From Spirosoma endophyticum (GTDB lineage Bacteria > Bacteroidota > Bacteroidia > Cytophagales > Spirosomataceae): a stretch of DNA of 64,000 bases. Both the position numbers and the translations under genes were made by a program. This document shows positions 62,982 to 64,000 of the stretch, one piece after another. The DNA is taken from assembly GCF_900112365.1 (NCBI RefSeq), contig NZ_FOLQ01000001.1:1-64000 (forward strand), given 5' to 3'. Below the pieces are notes generated by a model. It had not been told where the DNA came from and searched no databases. It worked only from the letters and a program-made list of their open reading frames with translations. Position 1 is the first letter of the stretch. Every line of letters begins with the position of its first letter.

Positions 62982-63959
62982 CTACTTTATACTGTATTCA
63001 TAGGCGATTTGCCAGCTAAACGTCTTACCCGGCGCTACGTTCAGGTTGATATAAGGCTCCGGGCACACCGTTGTTGACGAAGACCAGAACACCAGTTTAG
63101 CGATTTCCCGGTCGCCGGTCACGTTTACCGTGGCTCCCGTTTTTGTGTTTCCAACGGTTAGCTGATACGCCACAGGCTTACCCGCCGTCAGATTTGGGAA
63201 ATACGCCTGTTCCCGTTTTCCTATATCACGGAGATAGACCAGTTGATTGCCCTGAAGTGTCACCAGGTCGCCAACGCCTTTTCCGCCTTCGGCTGATAGG
63301 TTTTTCAGTGGCAATGTAACCGCGTAATCCGGACCCGCCGGTTGCTGGTCAATCACGAAAAAGTTGTGGTTATACACCATCGTTTCGATAGTACGACTGC
63401 CCGTATTTTTAAGGCTATGCGTGATCACCAGTTCGGGTTTGCCTTTGGTGAGCGCCAGCGTTTTCTGGTACTCATACCCGTAGTTGGTATTGGAAAGCGT
63501 ATGGCTATACTGGACCTGATTCTTCGTCTTTTTTAGTTTCCAGGTACCGGGATTGGCAATTTCATAGGTTTTATATGAGCTATAGGGCTTCTCATCGGGC
63601 TTGGTGAGGTTTCCTACACCAATCTTGACGAACGAATCACCCGCCTTTGCATCAGAAAAACCCAGCGGTTCAAACTCCTCAACGGGTCCCATGATGGCAT
63701 CGTGGGTAGTCGGGTTATATGTATCGAACCATTTGCCGTGGTATGTATGTCCTTTATAGTCCAGGCTGGCCACCACCCCCGACCAGTCAAAACGAGTGCC
63801 CCGGTAATAGCCGTTCTCCGCGTCGGGCAGGTACAGATGAGCGTGAACCAACCCGTTCGTTATGTCAGCTTCAGGAATCTCCAGAACGGGTTTCATGCTA
63901 ACGGTTAGGGCCGCCAGTACGCAGAGAAGAAAGCAGGTGTGTATCGCCGATTTTATCAT
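62982..63959 (-). CDS. Exported galactose-mutarotase-fold protein
   Basis: 325 residues, signal peptide to about residue 20. The pattern VHAHLYLPDAENGYYRGTRFDWSGVVASLDYKGHTYHGKWFDTY is typical of large beta-supersandwich proteins of the mutarotase fold, followed by alternating beta strands to the end. It is not a standard GalM. The family occurs near sugar-acid enzymes, so a sugar-binding or epimerising function is plausible. It is the first gene of the minus-strand operon; the promoter lies at or beyond 63960. Confidence 0.7.
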   Translation of the reverse strand: MIKSAIHTCFLLCVLAALTVSMKPVLEIPEADITNGLVHAHLYLPDAENGYYRGTRFDWSGVVASLDYKGHTYHGKWFDTYNPTTHDAIMGPVEEFEPLGFSDAKAGDSFVKIGVGNLTKPDEKPYSSYKTYEIANPGTWKLKKTKNQVQYSHTLSNTNYGYEYQKTLALTKGKPELVITHSLKNTGSRTIETMVYNHNFFVIDQQPAGPDYAVTLPLKNLSAEGGKGVGDLVTLQGNQLVYLRDIGKREQAYFPNLTAGKPVAYQLTVGNTKTGATVNVTGDREIAKLVFWSSSTTVCPEPYINLNVAPGKTFSWQIAYEYSIK

Positions 63960-64000
63960 GGTTTATTTTAAAGCAAATGCTACGTAGTTACCGCCGATCT

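Overview
The window reads as chromosomal DNA of a Bacteroidota bacterium close to Spirosoma/Cytophagales. The grounds are paired SusC/SusD outer-membrane genes, an ECF sigma/FecR pair, the TAnnTTTG type of -7 promoter element directly before start codons, almost no Shine-Dalgarno sequences, and many periplasmic glycoside hydrolases. There is no tRNA, rRNA, CRISPR array, integrase or intact insertion sequence.

Layout. 1-2.8 kb is a worn region: one small helical protein, a broken reading frame, the 3' remnant of a short-chain dehydrogenase, and an AT-rich acyltransferase. 2.9-9.5 kb holds a six-PAS histidine kinase, DNA polymerase IV, small unknown genes and a decayed S74-type tail-fibre-like gene. 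9.5-15.1 kb is a phospho-signalling cluster: a degenerate FHA protein, a 27-codon membrane peptide, a PP2C phosphatase with a membrane anchor and a second domain, and two near-identical membrane Ser/Thr kinases. Signal peptidase I follows. 16.6-22.5 kb has small unknown proteins, an amidase, a UPF1-like helicase, a lipoprotein and a membrane protein.

22.5-29.4 kb (minus strand) is a catabolic operon: two tandem esterases, a large alpha/beta hydrolase, a CitMHS carboxylate transporter, and AtuA with a separate AtuA C-terminal domain. A divergent Nudix-type regulator with a degraded catalytic box faces it. 30.5-46.6 kb holds two SusCD systems: a minus-strand pair, and a plus-strand set led by an ECF sigma factor and a FecR anti-sigma whose SusC carries an STN domain. 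Next to them lie a glycoside-hydrolase-like protein and a lyase-like protein. 46.6-64 kb carries a DUF2911 protein, a NamZ-type muramidase, two DUF1680/GH127-type enzymes, a beta-propeller protein, a malate synthase, and a minus-strand operon (mutarotase-like protein, mandelate-racemase-type dehydratase, GH99-like enzyme, GH43 enzyme, MFS transporter). Together this second half looks fitted for plant cell-wall arabinan or pectin breakdown and uptake of the products.

The most unusual signals are an over-represented octamer (GCTACGTT/AACGTAGC) across the window, long near-perfect hairpins placed at gene ends (two sharing a cacagag-type core), gene starts directly after TAnnTTTG that predict leaderless mRNAs, several gene remnants, and the FHA/PP2C/dual-kinase cluster with an atypical kinase glycine loop.
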